Source: Treponema sp. (GTDB lineage: Bacteria > Spirochaetota > Spirochaetia > Treponematales > Treponemataceae). From it: 33,121 nucleotides of DNA. The position numbers and the translations under genes were made by a program. The notes below the pieces were generated by a model. That model worked only from the letters and a program-made list of their open reading frames with translations, ran no database searches and was not told the origin of the DNA. The number at the start of each line of letters is the position of its first letter. Position 1 is the stretch's first letter. Shown one piece after another: positions 22,553 through 31,191 of this stretch. The stretch spans positions 1 to 33,121 of the forward strand of contig JAFXDY010000118.1 of the NCBI GenBank assembly GCA_017521105.1, given 5' to 3'.

Positions 22553-24180
22553 GTGACGAATTTCCACAAATGATAGGTAAATACAAGATTTTAGGAATTA
22601 TTGCAAAAGGTGGCATGGGAGTTGTTTACAAAGCTATTCACCCATCTTTAAAACGTTATGTAATAATTAAAAAATTAACAGCCAGAGGAAGAAACGGAAA
22701 CGCAGAACGATTCAAAAAAGAAGCTCAAATTTTACTAGATTTACAAAGTCCTTATATTGTCCATCTTTTTGATTATTTTACAGAGGCCGGATTTCGCTAC
22801 ATGGTAGAAGAACTTGTAGACGGTCTTGCTTTAGATAATTTAATAAAAAAACAAACTTCACTTCCCTGTCCAATTGCAATGTTATTTATGCAAGATGCTT
22901 GTTTTGCATTAAAATACGCTCACTCAAAAGACATAGTTCACAGAGATATTAAACCTGGTAATATTTTAATTTCAAAACGTGGTGAAATCAAATTAGCAGA
23001 TTTTGGAATTGCCAGCGACAACGAAGAAAAAGAAAACAATCTTACACAAACAGGCGTTGCATTAGGAACTCCAGCATACATGCCTCCTGAGCAATTTGAA
23101 GACAGCGCAAATGTAGATAATCGAGCAGACATTTATGCATTGGGAATTATGCTTTATGAAATGCTAACCGGAACTAAACCATACCCTGGAACATTTTCAA
23201 TTGAAACTCTTAATACAATCAAAAAGGGAAAATATATTAATCCATGTAAAATTGAAAAAACAATTCCTAAAAAAGTTGCAAGAATCATTAACAAAATGAT
23301 AAAACCAAAAGCAAAAAATCGTTACCAAACAATAGATTCTGTTTTAAAAGAAGTAAAAAAATATTTAAAACATTATGACACACATGAATTGCGAGTTCAA
23401 ATTGCAAAATCTGTTTTAAGCAGAAATCCTTATGATTTTAAAAACATTGAACCTAAAGACAAAATAAAACAAAGAATTAAGATAATTTCAATTTCAGCAA
23501 TTGCAACAATTGCAATTTTTATTGGTTGTTGGAAAACAGGATTAATTCACAAAACAATATTATCTCCTTGGTATTCTCCTGTAAAAATTGAAATGCAAAT
23601 GCCAAAATCATTATCATCAAATATGGACTTACCAATTAGAGCATTCTTTTTTGAAAACGACAACAATGAAATACCAGAAGTAAAATCAAGTGACAGAACA
23701 TTCTTTATAAAAGGTAGTCGCCTTATAGACAAAATTTTCCCACTAGAAAAAGGTATTAAAGTTTCTAGACCTGCCGCAAAAAATATAACATACACCATTA
23801 ATACAGTATATTTAACCCCTGGTGAATACAGAGCAAAAGTTGTAGTAGGACCTTATGTTTGGTGGAAGTCCTTTACAGTAAAAGATAGCGAAACAATATT
23901 AAAATACGATTTTCTTAAAAACATGACAAGACAAATCAAAATAAACCCTTCTGCATTTGATAAAGAAAGTGGAAACGAAATTACACAACAATGCTCATTC
24001 TTCATATTAATCAACAACAAGTGGGAAAGTTTAGATTCTGTAGATCTTGAAAAAATAAAATCAGGTACTGTATGGAAAATTAAAGTTTCATCAGAAGGCT
24101 ATACAGAAGAAATTTTCTCTTTATTAATAGATTGGTTCCAAGACGAAATCTTTGTTTCTGCATCCCTTTCAAAAAATTGA
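22549..24180 (+). CDS. Membrane Ser/Thr protein kinase, PknB-like, with exported C-terminal domain
   Basis: Residues about 12-275 of this 543-residue protein form a Hanks-type kinase: P-loop AKGGMGVVYKA, the ATP-lysine in VIIKKL, catalytic HRDIKPGNIL (near 129-138), DFGIA, and activation segment GTPAYMPPEQF. The first Gly of the GxGxxG loop is Ala. A single transmembrane helix at about 309-328 follows a basic linker. The remaining 215 residues, presumably periplasmic, have a beta-rich look with no PASTA repeats or other domain I recognise, so it probably senses an unfamiliar signal. GGAG lies 8 nt before the ATG. Its ATG overlaps the phosphatase stop, so kinase and phosphatase are coupled. 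Confidence 0.93.
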   Translation: MSDEFPQMIGKYKILGIIAKGGMGVVYKAIHPSLKRYVIIKKLTARGRNGNAERFKKEAQILLDLQSPYIVHLFDYFTEAGFRYMVEELVDGLALDNLIKKQTSLPCPIAMLFMQDACFALKYAHSKDIVHRDIKPGNILISKRGEIKLADFGIASDNEEKENNLTQTGVALGTPAYMPPEQFEDSANVDNRADIYALGIMLYEMLTGTKPYPGTFSIETLNTIKKGKYINPCKIEKTIPKKVARIINKMIKPKAKNRYQTIDSVLKEVKKYLKHYDTHELRVQIAKSVLSRNPYDFKNIEPKDKIKQRIKIISISAIATIAIFIGCWKTGLIHKTILSPWYSPVKIEMQMPKSLSSNMDLPIRAFFFENDNNEIPEVKSSDRTFFIKGSRLIDKIFPLEKGIKVSRPAAKNITYTINTVYLTPGEYRAKVVVGPYVWWKSFTVKDSETILKYDFLKNMTRQIKINPSAFDKESGNEITQQCSFFILINNKWESLDSVDLEKIKSGTVWKIKVSSEGYTEEIFSLLIDWFQDEIFVSASLSKN

Positions 24181-24186
24181 TTTAAC

Positions 24187-24215
24187 TTGAACGGACACAA
24201 AATAATCGTTATATT
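24187..24215 (+). promoter_or_regulatory. Leaderless promoter of lon
   Basis: TTGAAC (24187-24192), 17 bp, TATATT (24210-24215), then 6 nt to the ATG at 24222. No Shine-Dalgarno is present. No heat-shock operator (CIRCE) is seen. Confidence 0.65.
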
Positions 24216-24221
24216 TAATGT

Positions 24222-26663
24222 ATGAACAATAAAGAAGATATTTTTGAAAACTCTATAATACCAACAGATAAATTATTACCTTCAAGATTAAATATTATTC
24301 CTTTACAAGGAAGACCAATTTTTCCAAATATTTTTACTCCTTTAATGCTTAATTCTACAGAAGACATAAAAATTGTAGATGAAGCATACGAACAAGGTGG
24401 TTTTATTGGCATTGTAATGGTTAAAAATGAAACTGAAAGTCCAACATATTCAGATTTATTTAAAATTGGAACAGTTGCTAGAATTATTCGCAAAGTAAAT
24501 CTTCCAGATGGTGGAATTAATATCTTTATTTCTACAATCAAAAGATTTAAGTTAAGAAAATCACTACACAACTCTTTTCCAATTTCTGCTGCAGTAGAAT
24601 ATTTAGAAGACGAAGAAAGCGATACTTTTGAAGTAAAAGCCTTAACTCGTGCAATTATAAGCGAAATGAAAGAAGTAAGCGAAAACAATCCACTTTTTTC
24701 AGAAGAAATGCGCTTAAACATGGTAAATATTGATAACCCTGGAAAAGTTGCCGATTTTATTGCTTCAATTCTAAATGTAGAACCAGAAGATCAACAAAAA
24801 GTTCTTGAAATGACAAACATTCGCCAAAGAATGGAACAAGTTTTAGTTTTCATAAAACGTGAACAAGAATTATTGCGGGTCCAAAAGAAAATTCAAGCAG
24901 AAATTAACAATCGCGTAGAAAAAAATCAAAGAGAATATTTTTTACGGGAAGAAATGAAAAGTATTCAAGAAGAACTTGGAGAAAATGCATCTGGTGACAA
25001 AACTGACTATATAAAATTTAAAACAAAGATAGAAGAATTAAAATTTGAAGGCGAAATTAAAGAAACCGTAGAAAGCGAACTTTCAAAATTTTCATTGATG
25101 GATCCAAATTCTTCTGAATACATAGGAACAAGAAACTTCTTAGAATTAGTAACCCTTCTTCCTTGGAAAAAAGAAGAATTCGAAAATTATGACATTTCTA
25201 CAGCACAAAAGATTCTTGAAACAGATCATTTTGGTCTTGATGATGTAAAAAAACGAATTGTTGAATATCTTTCAGTTCGCAAAATGAAAAAAGATTCAAA
25301 AGGTTCTATTTTAATTTTAGTTGGTCCTCCTGGTGTTGGAAAAACTTCAGTTGGTCATTCCATTGCAAAATCTATGAATAAACCTTTTTATAGATTTAGT
25401 GTTGGTGGCATGCGAGATGAAGCAGAAATCAAAGGGCATCGCAGAACATACATTGGTGCTATGCCTGGAAAAATAATTCAAGGACTTAAAATTACAAAAA
25501 GCAACTCCCCTGTTTTTATGATTGACGAAGTTGATAAAATGGGTTCAAGTCATAATGGGGATCCAGCCTCTGCATTACTAGAAGTTTTAGATCCTGAACA
25601 AAACGTTACTTTTAGAGATAACTATTTAGATTTGCCATTTGATATTTCTAATGTTTTCTTTATTTTAACAGCAAATACACTTGATTCAATTCCATCCCCT
25701 CTTCTTGACCGTGCAGAAATTATTCAACTTTCGGGCTACATCGACCAAGAAAAACTTGAAATTGCAAAAAAATATTTAATTCCAAAAAATCTAGAAAAAA
25801 ATGGATTAAAGAAAAATCAAGTTAAATATACAAAAAATGCGCTTTTAACAATAGCTCAAGAATATGCACGAGAAGCTGGTGTTAGACATTACGAAAAATG
25901 TCTTGATAAAATCAACAGAAAAATTGTAACACAATTAATAAAAGATTACGAAGCTTCTGCTGTAAAACAAACTGAAAATAATAATGAAAATAAAGAAGAA
26001 AAAATTTTAAAAGATGAATCAATTTTATCAAAACAACTTACAATTGATTCTTCAGATTTGTTTAATTACCTTGGAAAACCAAGTTTTGATGAATCTGAAA
26101 TAAAAACAGCAAAAATTCCAGGAACAGCTATTGGACTTGCTTGGACAAGTATGGGTGGAGACACACTTTTACTAGAAGCAACTTCATTTGCAAGCAAGCA
26201 AGGATTAATTCTTACAGGACAAATGGGCGATGTAATGAAAGAATCTAGCCAAATTGCTTTTAACTGGGCAAAGAAATTTGCAATTGAAAAAGGTAAAGTA
26301 AAACCAAAATGGTTTGAAGAAAACACAATTCATTTGCACATTCCAGAAGGTGCAACACCAAAAGATGGACCAAGTGCTGGAATTACAATGGCAACAACTT
26401 TCACTTCTCTTTTATGGAACAAAACAATCAAACCAAACCTTGCAATGACAGGGGAACTTTCATTAACAGGACAAGTTTTACCAATTGGAGGATTAAGAGA
26501 AAAAACTGTTGCTGCAAAACGCAATAAAATAAAAACAATTATTATTCCAAAAGCAAACGAACGAGATTTAGATGATATTCCAGAAAATGTAAAAGCAGGA
26601 ATTAGATTCGTACCAGTATCTAATATTTCTGAAGTTTTAGAAGAAGCATTAAAAATAAAATAA
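24222..26663 (+). CDS. lon: ATP-dependent protease Lon
   Basis: Lon degrades misfolded and regulatory proteins as a homohexamer. The 813-residue protein has full length. The N-terminal substrate-binding domain starts near LLPSRLNIIPLQGRPIFPN, and a coiled-coil region contains QREYFLREEMKSIQEELGE. The AAA module has Walker A GPPGVGKTS (near 367-375), followed by MRDEAEIKGHRRTYIGAMPGKII and a Walker B ending in MIDEVDK. The protease domain has catalytic Ser718 (PKDGPSAGI) and Lys761 (GGLREKTVAAK), 43 residues apart as in E. coli Lon. A Glu/Asn-rich insert of about 40 residues lies between the AAA lid and protease domain. Its stop is embedded in a bidirectional terminator. Confidence 0.97.
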   Translation: MNNKEDIFENSIIPTDKLLPSRLNIIPLQGRPIFPNIFTPLMLNSTEDIKIVDEAYEQGGFIGIVMVKNETESPTYSDLFKIGTVARIIRKVNLPDGGINIFISTIKRFKLRKSLHNSFPISAAVEYLEDEESDTFEVKALTRAIISEMKEVSENNPLFSEEMRLNMVNIDNPGKVADFIASILNVEPEDQQKVLEMTNIRQRMEQVLVFIKREQELLRVQKKIQAEINNRVEKNQREYFLREEMKSIQEELGENASGDKTDYIKFKTKIEELKFEGEIKETVESELSKFSLMDPNSSEYIGTRNFLELVTLLPWKKEEFENYDISTAQKILETDHFGLDDVKKRIVEYLSVRKMKKDSKGSILILVGPPGVGKTSVGHSIAKSMNKPFYRFSVGGMRDEAEIKGHRRTYIGAMPGKIIQGLKITKSNSPVFMIDEVDKMGSSHNGDPASALLEVLDPEQNVTFRDNYLDLPFDISNVFFILTANTLDSIPSPLLDRAEIIQLSGYIDQEKLEIAKKYLIPKNLEKNGLKKNQVKYTKNALLTIAQEYAREAGVRHYEKCLDKINRKIVTQLIKDYEASAVKQTENNNENKEEKILKDESILSKQLTIDSSDLFNYLGKPSFDESEIKTAKIPGTAIGLAWTSMGGDTLLLEATSFASKQGLILTGQMGDVMKESSQIAFNWAKKFAIEKGKVKPKWFEENTIHLHIPEGATPKDGPSAGITMATTFTSLLWNKTIKPNLAMTGELSLTGQVLPIGGLREKTVAAKRNKIKTIIIPKANERDLDDIPENVKAGIRFVPVSNISEVLEEALKIK

Positions 26664-26706
26664 CACAAAAAAGAGCGTCATAAAAAATGACGCTCTTTTT
26701 TGTGTT
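26662..26706. terminator. Bidirectional terminator shared by lon and the convergent esterase
   Basis: A 19-bp perfect stem (26662-26680 with 26688-26706) has a 7-nt loop and A/T tracts on both sides. It begins inside the lon stop codon and ends inside the esterase stop codon, filling the entire 41-bp gap. Confidence 0.95.
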
Positions 26707-27568
26707 ATTCATACATACCAATTTTTTTAATCCATTCAAGTAAAGGTTCATTCCATTTGAACTCTTTCATAAAAGGACCATTTAGCATACCAAAACCGTG
26801 TTTTCCCCACTCATATACGTGAAGTTCACAATTTTGAATATTTTTTTCAAGTAAAGCATCATAAAGACGCAATGAATTATTATAATCCACAACATTATCA
26901 TCTTTACAAACTACAATATAAGTTGGAGGCATATTATCTGGCACTTGAAGTTCCATAGAAAATAAATCTTTTCTTTCTTGAGTTTGATTTTTTCCAAGCA
27001 AACTACGTCTTGACCACTTATGAGAAATATCATCTTGCATAGAAACTACAGGATAAATTGGCATAACAAAATCTGGACGCAAAGAAACAGCTGTTTCTAT
27101 TCCTAATTTTTCAAGTTCGTTAAAACGCTCTCCAAACTCCCCTGCCATAGTAACTAAATGTCCTCCAGCAGAATACCCTATTACACCAACTTTCGAAGCA
27201 TCAATTCCAAATTCAGCTGCATTTTCACGTACAATTTGAATTGCACGTTGAATATCTTCCAACATTGCCGGATGATTATACAAACTTTCATTAGTACGAT
27301 ATTTTAACATAAAAGCAGTAATACCATTTTCAGAAAACCATTTAGCAGAACAATATCCTTCATTATAAAGCCCTAAATGATGATAACTTCCACCAGGACA
27401 AACAATCACTGCAGTTTTTGTCTTATTTTCCTTTGGTTCATGCATATACATTACAGAAGGTTGTTTTTCCATCCCTTTTACGTTTCGCCATAAATAAATT
27501 GTTTTATCTTGGGAATAACAGAACAAACAACAAAATATAAAAACTACAATAAAAAATTTCTTTTTCAT
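26705..27568 (-). CDS. Secreted alpha/beta-hydrolase, acetyl (xylan) esterase-like
   Basis: This 287-residue hydrolase has a signal peptide (residues 1-19, ending CYS), so it acts in the periplasm or outside. The oxyanion loop is VIVCPGGSYHHLG. The nucleophile sits in VIGYSAGGHL (GxSxG), the likely Asp in VCKDDNVV, and the His in WGKHGFGM. This arrangement is that of BD-FAE/acetyl-esterase enzymes that remove acetyl or feruloyl groups from hemicellulose. It lies near the carbohydrate genes but is transcribed alone. No Shine-Dalgarno is visible; TATAAT ends 9 nt before the ATG, so the leader would be only two or three nt. It diverges from the HAD gene across 56 bp. Confidence 0.87.
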   Translation of the reverse strand: MKKKFFIVVFIFCCLFCYSQDKTIYLWRNVKGMEKQPSVMYMHEPKENKTKTAVIVCPGGSYHHLGLYNEGYCSAKWFSENGITAFMLKYRTNESLYNHPAMLEDIQRAIQIVRENAAEFGIDASKVGVIGYSAGGHLVTMAGEFGERFNELEKLGIETAVSLRPDFVMPIYPVVSMQDDISHKWSRRSLLGKNQTQERKDLFSMELQVPDNMPPTYIVVCKDDNVVDYNNSLRLYDALLEKNIQNCELHVYEWGKHGFGMLNGPFMKEFKWNEPLLEWIKKIGMYE

Positions 27569-27589
27569 AACTATAAAATTATATCATTA

Positions 27590-27618
27590 TTGCAAATAAA
27601 ACTCCATAATAGTATTAT
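27590..27618 (+). promoter_or_regulatory. Leaderless promoter of the HAD phosphatase gene
   Basis: TTGCAA (27590-27595), 17 bp, TATTAT (27613-27618), then 6 nt to the ATG at 27625. No Shine-Dalgarno is present. Confidence 0.6.
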
Positions 27619-27624
27619 AATTTT

Positions 27625-28272
27625 ATGAAAAACATAAAAGCTGTTATTTTTGATATGGACGGAATCTTGTTAGATACCGAAACAATTTGCGATAAAACAT
27701 GGCAAATGGCATTAAAAGATTTTAATATAATTGATAACAATGATACAATAAACAAATGTCGTGGAACAAATAAAACAGATACAATATTAATTTTAAAACA
27801 ATATTTTGGACAAAATTTTAATGCCGAAACTTTTCTTACAAAAACTTCTGAATATTTTCATAAAATAGAATTCGAACATGGCATTCCACTAATGCCATAC
27901 GCAAAAGAAATACTTGAATACCTAAAAGAAAAAAATTACAGAATAGCTCTTGCATCGTCAACAAGATACGAATCTGTAAAAAGACAATTAACAAATGCAG
28001 GTTTAATTGATTTTTTTGAAACAATAACAACAGGAGATATGGTTAATCATTCTAAACCAGATCCAGAAATTTACCAAAAAGCAATAAAATCACTTAATCT
28101 AAAACCAGAAGATTGTATTGCAGTAGAAGACAGCCCAAATGGCATAAAAAGTGCTTTTGCAGCAAATCTAAAAGTAATTATGATTCCAGATAAGATTCAA
28201 CCAACAGAAGAAATTAAACAAAAAACATTTAAAATATACAAAAACCTATCAGAAATAAAAGAATTATTATAA
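27625..28272 (+). CDS. HAD-superfamily phosphatase / beta-phosphoglucomutase-like
   Basis: This 215-residue cytoplasmic enzyme has all HAD motifs: FDMDGILLDTE (motif I, near 9-19, with the nucleophile Asp and acid/base Asp), ALASSTRYESVKRQL (motif II Ser), the HSKPDPEIYQKAIKSL segment (motif III Lys) and VEDSPNGIKSAFAA (motif IV). The alpha-helical cap between motifs I and II has the beta-phosphoglucomutase/DOG-phosphatase type. It could convert beta-glucose-1-phosphate or remove phosphate from a sugar phosphate, which would fit the GH94 phosphorylase downstream in the region, but that enzyme yields alpha-glucose-1-phosphate, so a simple pathway link is not shown. Confidence 0.88.
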   Translation: MKNIKAVIFDMDGILLDTETICDKTWQMALKDFNIIDNNDTINKCRGTNKTDTILILKQYFGQNFNAETFLTKTSEYFHKIEFEHGIPLMPYAKEILEYLKEKNYRIALASSTRYESVKRQLTNAGLIDFFETITTGDMVNHSKPDPEIYQKAIKSLNLKPEDCIAVEDSPNGIKSAFAANLKVIMIPDKIQPTEEIKQKTFKIYKNLSEIKELL

Positions 28273-28277
28273 AATAA

Positions 28278-28332
28278 AAAGGATGTGGGTGTGCAAAATT
28301 AAACTTATTACTTATACAACACCCCATCCTTT
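28278..28332. terminator. Terminator between convergent HAD and outer-membrane protein genes
   Basis: Arms 28278-28292 and 28319-28332 (AAAGGATG...CATCCTTT) pair over 14 bp with one bulged T. The better T tract (TTTTTATTTT) follows on the minus strand, so it mainly serves the minus gene. Confidence 0.8.
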
Positions 28333-28340
28333 AAAATGAA

Positions 28341-29561
28341 TTATTTATATGTCCAATAAAAACCTAAAGCCCAAGTATCACACACTACCCGATCATAACG
28401 AGTTCTATTTTGATAATCAAAGAAAGCAGAAATTGAATGATTTTTATTTAGAACAAAGGTAAAATCAGGGCGAATATCAAAAACAAAACCTCCAACCCAA
28501 TCATTTTCCCATTTTTTATTTTTAGCTCCCCATGCAAAAGAAGTCCAAGCACCCAAAACAAATTTATTAGACAAAGTATAGTCTAATCTACCACCAAAAT
28601 ATATTGCAGGAGTATAATTATCATTTTCCCAAAAAGTAAGTCCAACTTCTGGTCTAATTACCATAGAAATTTTAGGAATATCCCAAGTTACTGCTGCACC
28701 TGTTCCAATTCTAGAATCATTTTTTTGACCACCAATTTTATTTATGGCTAAATATGCATCCAAAGTAATATTACTCAAAAACAGTGACAAAGATGTATAA
28801 AAGTTTCCACTTCCTTGCAAAATTCCTTCGTAGGCAATGCTAGCAGTAAATATATCAAAAGGATGAATCATAAAAGCTGCATTAAATACAGGAGAAGAAG
28901 TTGTAACACCAGAAGGAATTGTAATACCAATTTCCATAAAATCATCTAAGCGATAACGCAACCCTAAAGATGCTTTTGTATTACCATTGTACCAACCAGA
29001 GTAAGTATTAGCATAGTAAGAATAACCTGCTACATCAGCTTGTCCAGGTTCTGCATCTTTAAGACCACCTTGAATAATATGTGCATAAGGTTCCCAAAGA
29101 TTTCCTAAACTAGAAGGTGCAGGTCCAATTTTCCATTCAAGACGTGTTCCCATTCCTACATCAAAACCTTCAAATGGATGAAATAAAAAGTTTACATAAT
29201 AACCATCAATTTCTCCATTAGTCCACCAACCACCTTGATTATTATGATTTGTATACCAAAAAGGATTTTGCCTTGTGTTAGCAAATGTAAAATGAGCAAA
29301 AGATTTTCCATCCCATTCAGTTAATGCCCCCCAATTCAACATACCTTCAACTGTAAACTTGCCAATATCAATTCGAGCTTGTAAAGTTTCAATTAAACCA
29401 TAAAATCTGAATTTTGACCTATTATCATTTTTCACAGAATCATAAGGAGCTCCAAATCCAGTCCATAATGTACTTTGAACACCAGAAGATTTTAAAACTT
29501 GAGATGATAAAACTCCAGTAAACAAAATGAATGAAATAAAAAACGCAGTAATTTTTTTCAT
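28341..29561 (-). CDS. Outer-membrane beta-barrel protein, unknown function
   Basis: This 406-residue protein has a signal peptide ending LSSQ (near residues 1-21). The rest is rich in Gly, Tyr, Trp and Phe with alternating hydrophobic strands, such as ASLGLRYRLDDFMEIGITIPSG, SISAFFDYQNRTRYDR and the C-terminal WALGFYWTYK. These features suggest a transmembrane beta-barrel (porin-like) in the outer membrane. I cannot name the family. The ATG at 29561 is chosen because GGAGAAAATT precedes it directly and it begins a clean signal peptide. An upstream in-frame start at 29606 lacks both. Its place beside a sugar ABC ATPase and GH94 gene hints at a role in carbohydrate uptake (inference). Confidence 0.78.
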   Translation of the reverse strand: MKKITAFFISFILFTGVLSSQVLKSSGVQSTLWTGFGAPYDSVKNDNRSKFRFYGLIETLQARIDIGKFTVEGMLNWGALTEWDGKSFAHFTFANTRQNPFWYTNHNNQGGWWTNGEIDGYYVNFLFHPFEGFDVGMGTRLEWKIGPAPSSLGNLWEPYAHIIQGGLKDAEPGQADVAGYSYYANTYSGWYNGNTKASLGLRYRLDDFMEIGITIPSGVTTSSPVFNAAFMIHPFDIFTASIAYEGILQGSGNFYTSLSLFLSNITLDAYLAINKIGGQKNDSRIGTGAAVTWDIPKISMVIRPEVGLTFWENDNYTPAIYFGGRLDYTLSNKFVLGAWTSFAWGAKNKKWENDWVGGFVFDIRPDFTFVLNKNHSISAFFDYQNRTRYDRVVCDTWALGFYWTYK

Positions 29562-29631
29562 AATTTTCTCCATATAAAATTTCATTAAACACAAACAAAC
29601 TACCACGATTTCAAAAAAAATACAACAATTA

Positions 29632-29672
29632 CAAAAAAAAAAGAAGAACTGTGGAAAACCACAATTCTTCTT
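29632..29672 (-). terminator. Terminator of the sugar ABC ATPase gene
   Basis: AAGAAGAACTGTGG (29641-29654) pairs with CCACAATTCTTCTT (29659-29672) over 14 bp, with a G-U pair only on the minus transcript, then eight or more T on the minus strand. Confidence 0.92.
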
Positions 29673-29708
29673 TAATATAAAAGAAATACTAGTAATTAGT
29701 TACTTAAA

Positions 29709-30830
29709 TTACCATTTCTTTTCAATTTGATCACAGATATTCAATTCATCTTCGTCCATAGAGAAGAACTTAGCTTTTGTCATATCTGGAACTACATTGA
29801 CAGAATCACCTAAGCGGAATTCAGCATTTGCTGTTGTTTTAGCAATAATGCTTTGTCCTTTATTTGATACAAGGTAAAGGTGTGTTTCAGCACCAAGAGG
29901 TTCTTTGTTAGTAATTTTCATCTGCATATCATCTTTTGCAGCTGGTTTGTCTACATATTTAAGATCTTCTGGGCGAATACCGAATGAAACTTCTTTACCA
30001 ATATAATCTTTAAGATATTTAGCTTGTTCGTCTGTTGGGTTAATTTCGAAAGAACCTTCATCACAAACAATTTTTCCGTTCTTTTCAAGAACTTTTACTG
30101 TTAAGAAGTTCATTGGAGGTGTACCAATAAATCCTGCAACGAATTTGTTAATTGGGTTGTTGTACAAGTACAATGGAGCACCAATTTGTTGGATAAATCC
30201 GTCTTTCATTACAACGATTTTTGTACCAAGTGTCATAGCTTCAATCTGGTCGTGTGTTACATAAATCATTGTAGCTTGCAATCTGTTGTGTAATGAAGCA
30301 AGTTCAGAACGCATAGTTACACGAAGTTTAGCATCCAAGTTTGACAATGGTTCGTCGAACAAGAATACTTTTGGATTACGAACGATAGCACGTCCTACAG
30401 CAACACGCTGTCTTTGTCCACCAGAAAGAGCCTTTGGTTTACGATCTAAGTATTGTGTAAGGTCAAGCTGTTTAGCAGCATCGCGAACACGACGGTCAAT
30501 TTCAGCTTTGTCCATTTTACGAATTTTAAGACCGAATGCCATGTTATCATATACAGTCATGTGTGGATAAAGAGCGTAGTTCTGGAATACCATCGCAATA
30601 TCGCGATCCTTTGGTGGAACATCGTTCATTTCTACACCGTCGATGTAAAGTTTACCTTCAGAAATGTCTTCCAAACCAGCAATCATACGAAGAGTTGTTG
30701 ATTTACCACATCCAGATGGTCCTACGAAAACACAGAATTCTTTGTCTTCAATTGTGATATTAGAATTTGTTACAGCACGAACACCGCCGTCGTAAATTTT
30801 TCCAATACCTTTTAATTCTACTTTTGCCAT
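29709..30830 (-). CDS. Sugar ABC transporter ATP-binding protein, MsmK/UgpC/MalK type
   Basis: This 373-residue cytoplasmic ATPase energises carbohydrate or glycerol-phosphate ABC importers. Walker [10 protein letters not shown] is near 37-45, Q-loop [18 protein letters not shown], signature [14 protein letters not shown], Walker [16 protein letters not shown] and switch THDQIEAM. The C-terminal half has two OB-fold/TOBE segments with [10 protein letters not shown]. No permease or binding protein is nearby, so it is probably the shared ATPase used by several sugar systems, as MsmK is in streptococci. Codon choice and a strong promoter suggest high expression. GGAGG lies 9 nt before the ATG. 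A strong terminator follows. Confidence 0.94.
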   Translation of the reverse strand: MAKVELKGIGKIYDGGVRAVTNSNITIEDKEFCVFVGPSGCGKSTTLRMIAGLEDISEGKLYIDGVEMNDVPPKDRDIAMVFQNYALYPHMTVYDNMAFGLKIRKMDKAEIDRRVRDAAKQLDLTQYLDRKPKALSGGQRQRVAVGRAIVRNPKVFLFDEPLSNLDAKLRVTMRSELASLHNRLQATMIYVTHDQIEAMTLGTKIVVMKDGFIQQIGAPLYLYNNPINKFVAGFIGTPPMNFLTVKVLEKNGKIVCDEGSFEINPTDEQAKYLKDYIGKEVSFGIRPEDLKYVDKPAAKDDMQMKITNKEPLGAETHLYLVSNKGQSIIAKTTANAEFRLGDSVNVVPDMTKAKFFSMDEDELNICDQIEKKW

Positions 30831-30870
30831 TTTTTAAGGCCTCCATAAAGGGTTATATTATTATACATTC

Positions 30871-30899
30871 ATTTTAATACCAATAAATCTGGAAGTCAA
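30871..30899 (-). promoter_or_regulatory. Promoter of the sugar ABC ATPase gene
   Basis: On the minus strand TTGACT (30894-30899), 17 bp, TAAAAT (30871-30876), with a start near 30864 and a GGAGG ribosome site before the gene. Confidence 0.68.
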
Positions 30900-30953
30900 C
30901 TTTTTTTTTATTTATTTTTAATAAATTTTTTTATATATTATATTGACATTTTT

Positions 30954-30994
30954 GTTAGGTTACACTAACTTATAGATAGTTAGTTGCTCCTAAC
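30954..30994. repeat. Nested 41-bp palindrome
   Basis: GTTAGG-4nt-ACTAACT-TATAGAT-AGTTAGT-4nt-CCTAAC: both the inner 7-bp arms (30964-30970, 30978-30984) and the outer 6-bp arms (30954-30959, 30989-30994) are perfect, separated by equal 4-nt spacers. It lies about 90 bp upstream of the predicted ABC ATPase transcription start. Confidence 0.75.
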
Positions 30995-31055
30995 GTAAAA
31001 AAAATAAATCAACTTGTTTTCCCTAATACAAGTAATCTAGAAAATGTTTTTAAAC

Positions 31056-31092
31056 AAGAAAGGCAAGAGTTTTTACTACTCTTGCCTTTCTT
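31056..31092. terminator. Perfect 15-bp hairpin downstream of the GH94 gene
   Basis: AAGAAAGGCAAGAGT (31056-31070) and ACTCTTGCCTTTCTT (31078-31092) pair without a mismatch around TTTTACT. T tracts are short on both sides, so it may be a terminator or an mRNA-stabilising hairpin. Confidence 0.6.
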
Positions 31093-31118
31093 ATTTAGGG
31101 TTTAATACAAACCCTAAA
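31091..31118. repeat. 21-nt shared segment, copy B, within a 10-bp palindrome
   Basis: TTTAGGGTTT (31094-31103) and AAACCCTAAA (31109-31118) are perfect inverted repeats. The first 21 nt (31091-31111) match 14341-14361 with one difference. Confidence 0.7.
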
Positions 31119-31127
31119 AACGGCCGA

Positions 31128-31177
31128 GTCAAGGCCTTGAGCAAAGCGTGCCTTGACCGGACGTATTTTAGATACGT
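31128..31177. repeat. Hairpin related to the one at 8153-8183, with adjoining small palindrome
   Basis: GTCAAGGC (31128-31135) and GCCTTGAC (31150-31157) form a stem 3' of the GH94 gene. ACGTAT/ATACGT (31161-31177) is a second perfect 6-bp hairpin. Stem and right flank match the 8153 copy, but the loop is in the opposite orientation. Confidence 0.7.
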
Positions 31178-31191
31178 TTATTTTAATCTTT

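Larger units (their letters stand above)
30831..31191. other. 361-bp gap with promoter and a chain of perfect hairpins
   Basis: No gene is supported. It contains the ABC ATPase promoter (30871-30899), an AT-rich tract, a nested palindrome (30954-30994), and hairpins at 31056-31092, 31094-31118, 31128-31157 and 31161-31177. Confidence 0.8.

Noticed and set aside
30943-30970. A plus-strand promoter starting with TTGACA at 30943
   Set aside because: No acceptable -10 lies at normal spacing (best is TAACTT at 17 bp) and no plus-strand gene follows.
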